A stretch of 5,764 nt of DNA. Source: Bacillota bacterium (GTDB lineage: Bacteria > Bacillota > DTU030 > DUMP01). The DNA is taken from positions 1 to 5,764 of the forward strand of contig JAAYHG010000038.1 in assembly GCA_012735455.1 (NCBI GenBank). The letters run 5' to 3'. Position 1 is the stretch's first letter; each line of letters begins with the position of its first letter. The notes under the pieces are model-generated. The model made no database searches, had not been told where the DNA came from, and saw nothing but the letters and a program-made list of their open reading frames with translations. Both the position numbers and the translations under genes were made by a program. Shown here piece after piece: positions 4,692-5,764 of the stretch.

Positions 4692-5764
4692 GTCCTGTGA
4701 AAGACTGCCGCGTTCTTTCCAGCCAAATAGCCGGTAGAGAAAGCGGCTTGAAGGTTATAACCGCCGGTGTAGCCGTCCACGTCGATTACTTCGCCAGCAA
4801 AGAAGAGGCCTGAAACCAGCTTGGATCCCATTGTTCTTGGGTTGATTTCCTTAGTGCTAACACCGCCGGCAGTAACAATAGCCTGAGATAGAGGACGGGT
4901 CCCGGAGATCTTGAGGGTGAGAGCGGTCATGACTTGAAGCAGGCGTGATCGCTCTATTTTTGTTACCTGATGAACAGGTTTGGCCGGATCGAGCTCTGCT
5001 ATAGTGGACACAACTGGTGCCAGGCGTCTGGGCAACAGCTCTGCCAGGCTGGTCGCTAATTGACGGCAGGGGGCTGTGGCAAAAATGTGCTGTAGGTGCC
5101 CATCTAATTGTTTCGGGGAAAGTCCTGGCAGGAGGTTGAACGTAAGTCGTAGTGGTCCCTGTCCTGTACGATGGGTGACTAGGCGGCTCAATAGCAGAAC
5201 AGCGGGACCGCTGACACCGAAATGGGTGAAAAGAAGGTCGCCAGTTCGGCTGCCCAGTACTCGGTCACCCTCATAGAGGGTAAGGGTTAAACCTGGCAGA
5301 GACAGCCCTGCGAGTGACTTCGGCCAGTTCTCTTCTGTTTCCAGGGGAACCAAAGATGGCTTTGGTTCAATAATAGTGTGGCCGACACTCTTTGCCAGGC
5401 GATAACCGTCGCCGGTAGAGCCGGTCTCGGGGTAGGAGGTGCCACCGCTGGCGAGGATTACAACAGGAGACAGAATTCTGTGCCCAGCTGCCACTACACC
5501 TATTATTCTGCCCTCATCTGTGAGCAGTTCTTGTACGCGGCTGTGAAATTGGATTCTGGCGCCTGATCTTACTAGGAAAGCCTGAAAAGCAGCGATAACA
5601 TCATGGGAGCGATCGGAGACAGGGAAAACACGGCCGTCTACCTCTACCTTGAGGTGTACACCCAGCTTTGTAAAAAAGCGCTGACAGTCCTGGCTATTGA
5701 AGGTGGTAAAGGCACTGTAGAGAAAACGACCGTTACCGGGGATGTTTTCTATCAAGGTAGGCAC
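4688..5764 (-). CDS. Partial BaiN/HI0933-family FAD-dependent oxidoreductase (N-terminus beyond window)
   Basis: The C-terminal 358 residues of a flavoprotein of the HI0933 family, normally about 400-420 residues. The missing ~50-60 residues would contain the N-terminal GxGxxG FAD-binding loop. Visible landmarks, counted from the window edge, are IENIPGNGRFLYSAF at 5-19, LASGGTSYPETGSTGDGY at 104-121, LLFTHFGVSGPAVLLL at 177-192, and the C-terminal FAD-contacting block from TAGGVSTKEINP (298-309) through GLFFAGEVIDVDGYTGGYNL (319-338) to FSTGYLAGKNA. The protein is cytosolic and probably reduces an organic substrate using NAD(P)H. Members include BaiN, implicated in bile-acid dehydroxylation, but most have no proven substrate and that role should not be assumed here. 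The GTG at the very edge is not a believable start. The stop codon overlaps that of the PII-like gene on the other strand. Confidence 0.92.
   Translation of the reverse strand: MPTLIENIPGNGRFLYSAFTTFNSQDCQRFFTKLGVHLKVEVDGRVFPVSDRSHDVIAAFQAFLVRSGARIQFHSRVQELLTDEGRIIGVVAAGHRILSPVVILASGGTSYPETGSTGDGYRLAKSVGHTIIEPKPSLVPLETEENWPKSLAGLSLPGLTLTLYEGDRVLGSRTGDLLFTHFGVSGPAVLLLSRLVTHRTGQGPLRLTFNLLPGLSPKQLDGHLQHIFATAPCRQLATSLAELLPRRLAPVVSTIAELDPAKPVHQVTKIERSRLLQVMTALTLKISGTRPLSQAIVTAGGVSTKEINPRTMGSKLVSGLFFAGEVIDVDGYTGGYNLQAAFSTGYLAGKNAAVFHRT

Noticed and set aside
1..5764. CRISPR arrays, tRNA or rRNA genes, insertion sequences, phage genes
   Set aside because: No regularly spaced repeats, no tRNA-like or rRNA stretches, no transposase or integrase motifs and no terminal inverted repeats were seen on either strand.

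Overview
The window looks like chromosomal DNA of a Gram-positive, low-to-mid-GC bacterium of the Firmicutes, probably a clostridial or Peptococcaceae-like anaerobe. This rests on strong AGGAGG-type ribosome binding sites, GTG starts, an ECF sigma/anti-sigma pair of a type common in that group, and a DUF1538 plus PII-like gene pair. The lineage is inferred from gene content and style, not from a marker gene.

Layout, left to right. Positions 1-559 (minus strand) hold an ECF sigma factor locus. A partial, membrane-anchored presumed anti-sigma gene runs off the left edge. Upstream of it the sigma gene is broken by an internal, frame-shifting deletion that removed most of region 2 and the linker but kept the N-terminus and region 4. 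A plausible ECF-type promoter still stands in front of it. Positions 743-1489 (plus) encode an intact type I methionine aminopeptidase with all five metal ligands. Directly downstream, 1514-1995, is a DUF1905/YdeI-OmdA two-domain gene interrupted by an apparent one-base deletion. An apparent terminator hairpin follows at 2093-2119, then about 210 bases with no recognisable gene, then a good extended -10 promoter at 2331-2359.

That promoter drives what looks like a two-gene operon. The first gene is a 500-residue membrane protein with two DUF1538 repeats (2434-3936). The second is a 235-residue cytosolic protein with two divergent PII-like domains (3984-4691). The gene order suggests a PII-like sensor controlling a membrane transporter, possibly a cation/proton antiporter. 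This is the most interesting part of the window. Finally, 4688-5764 (minus) is the C-terminal ~358 residues of a BaiN/HI0933-family flavoprotein. It converges on the PII-like gene with overlapping stop codons, and its N-terminus lies beyond the right edge.

Two of the seven genes are disrupted, and they flank an intact map gene. Either this end of the window is decaying or, for the single-base case, the assembly has an error.
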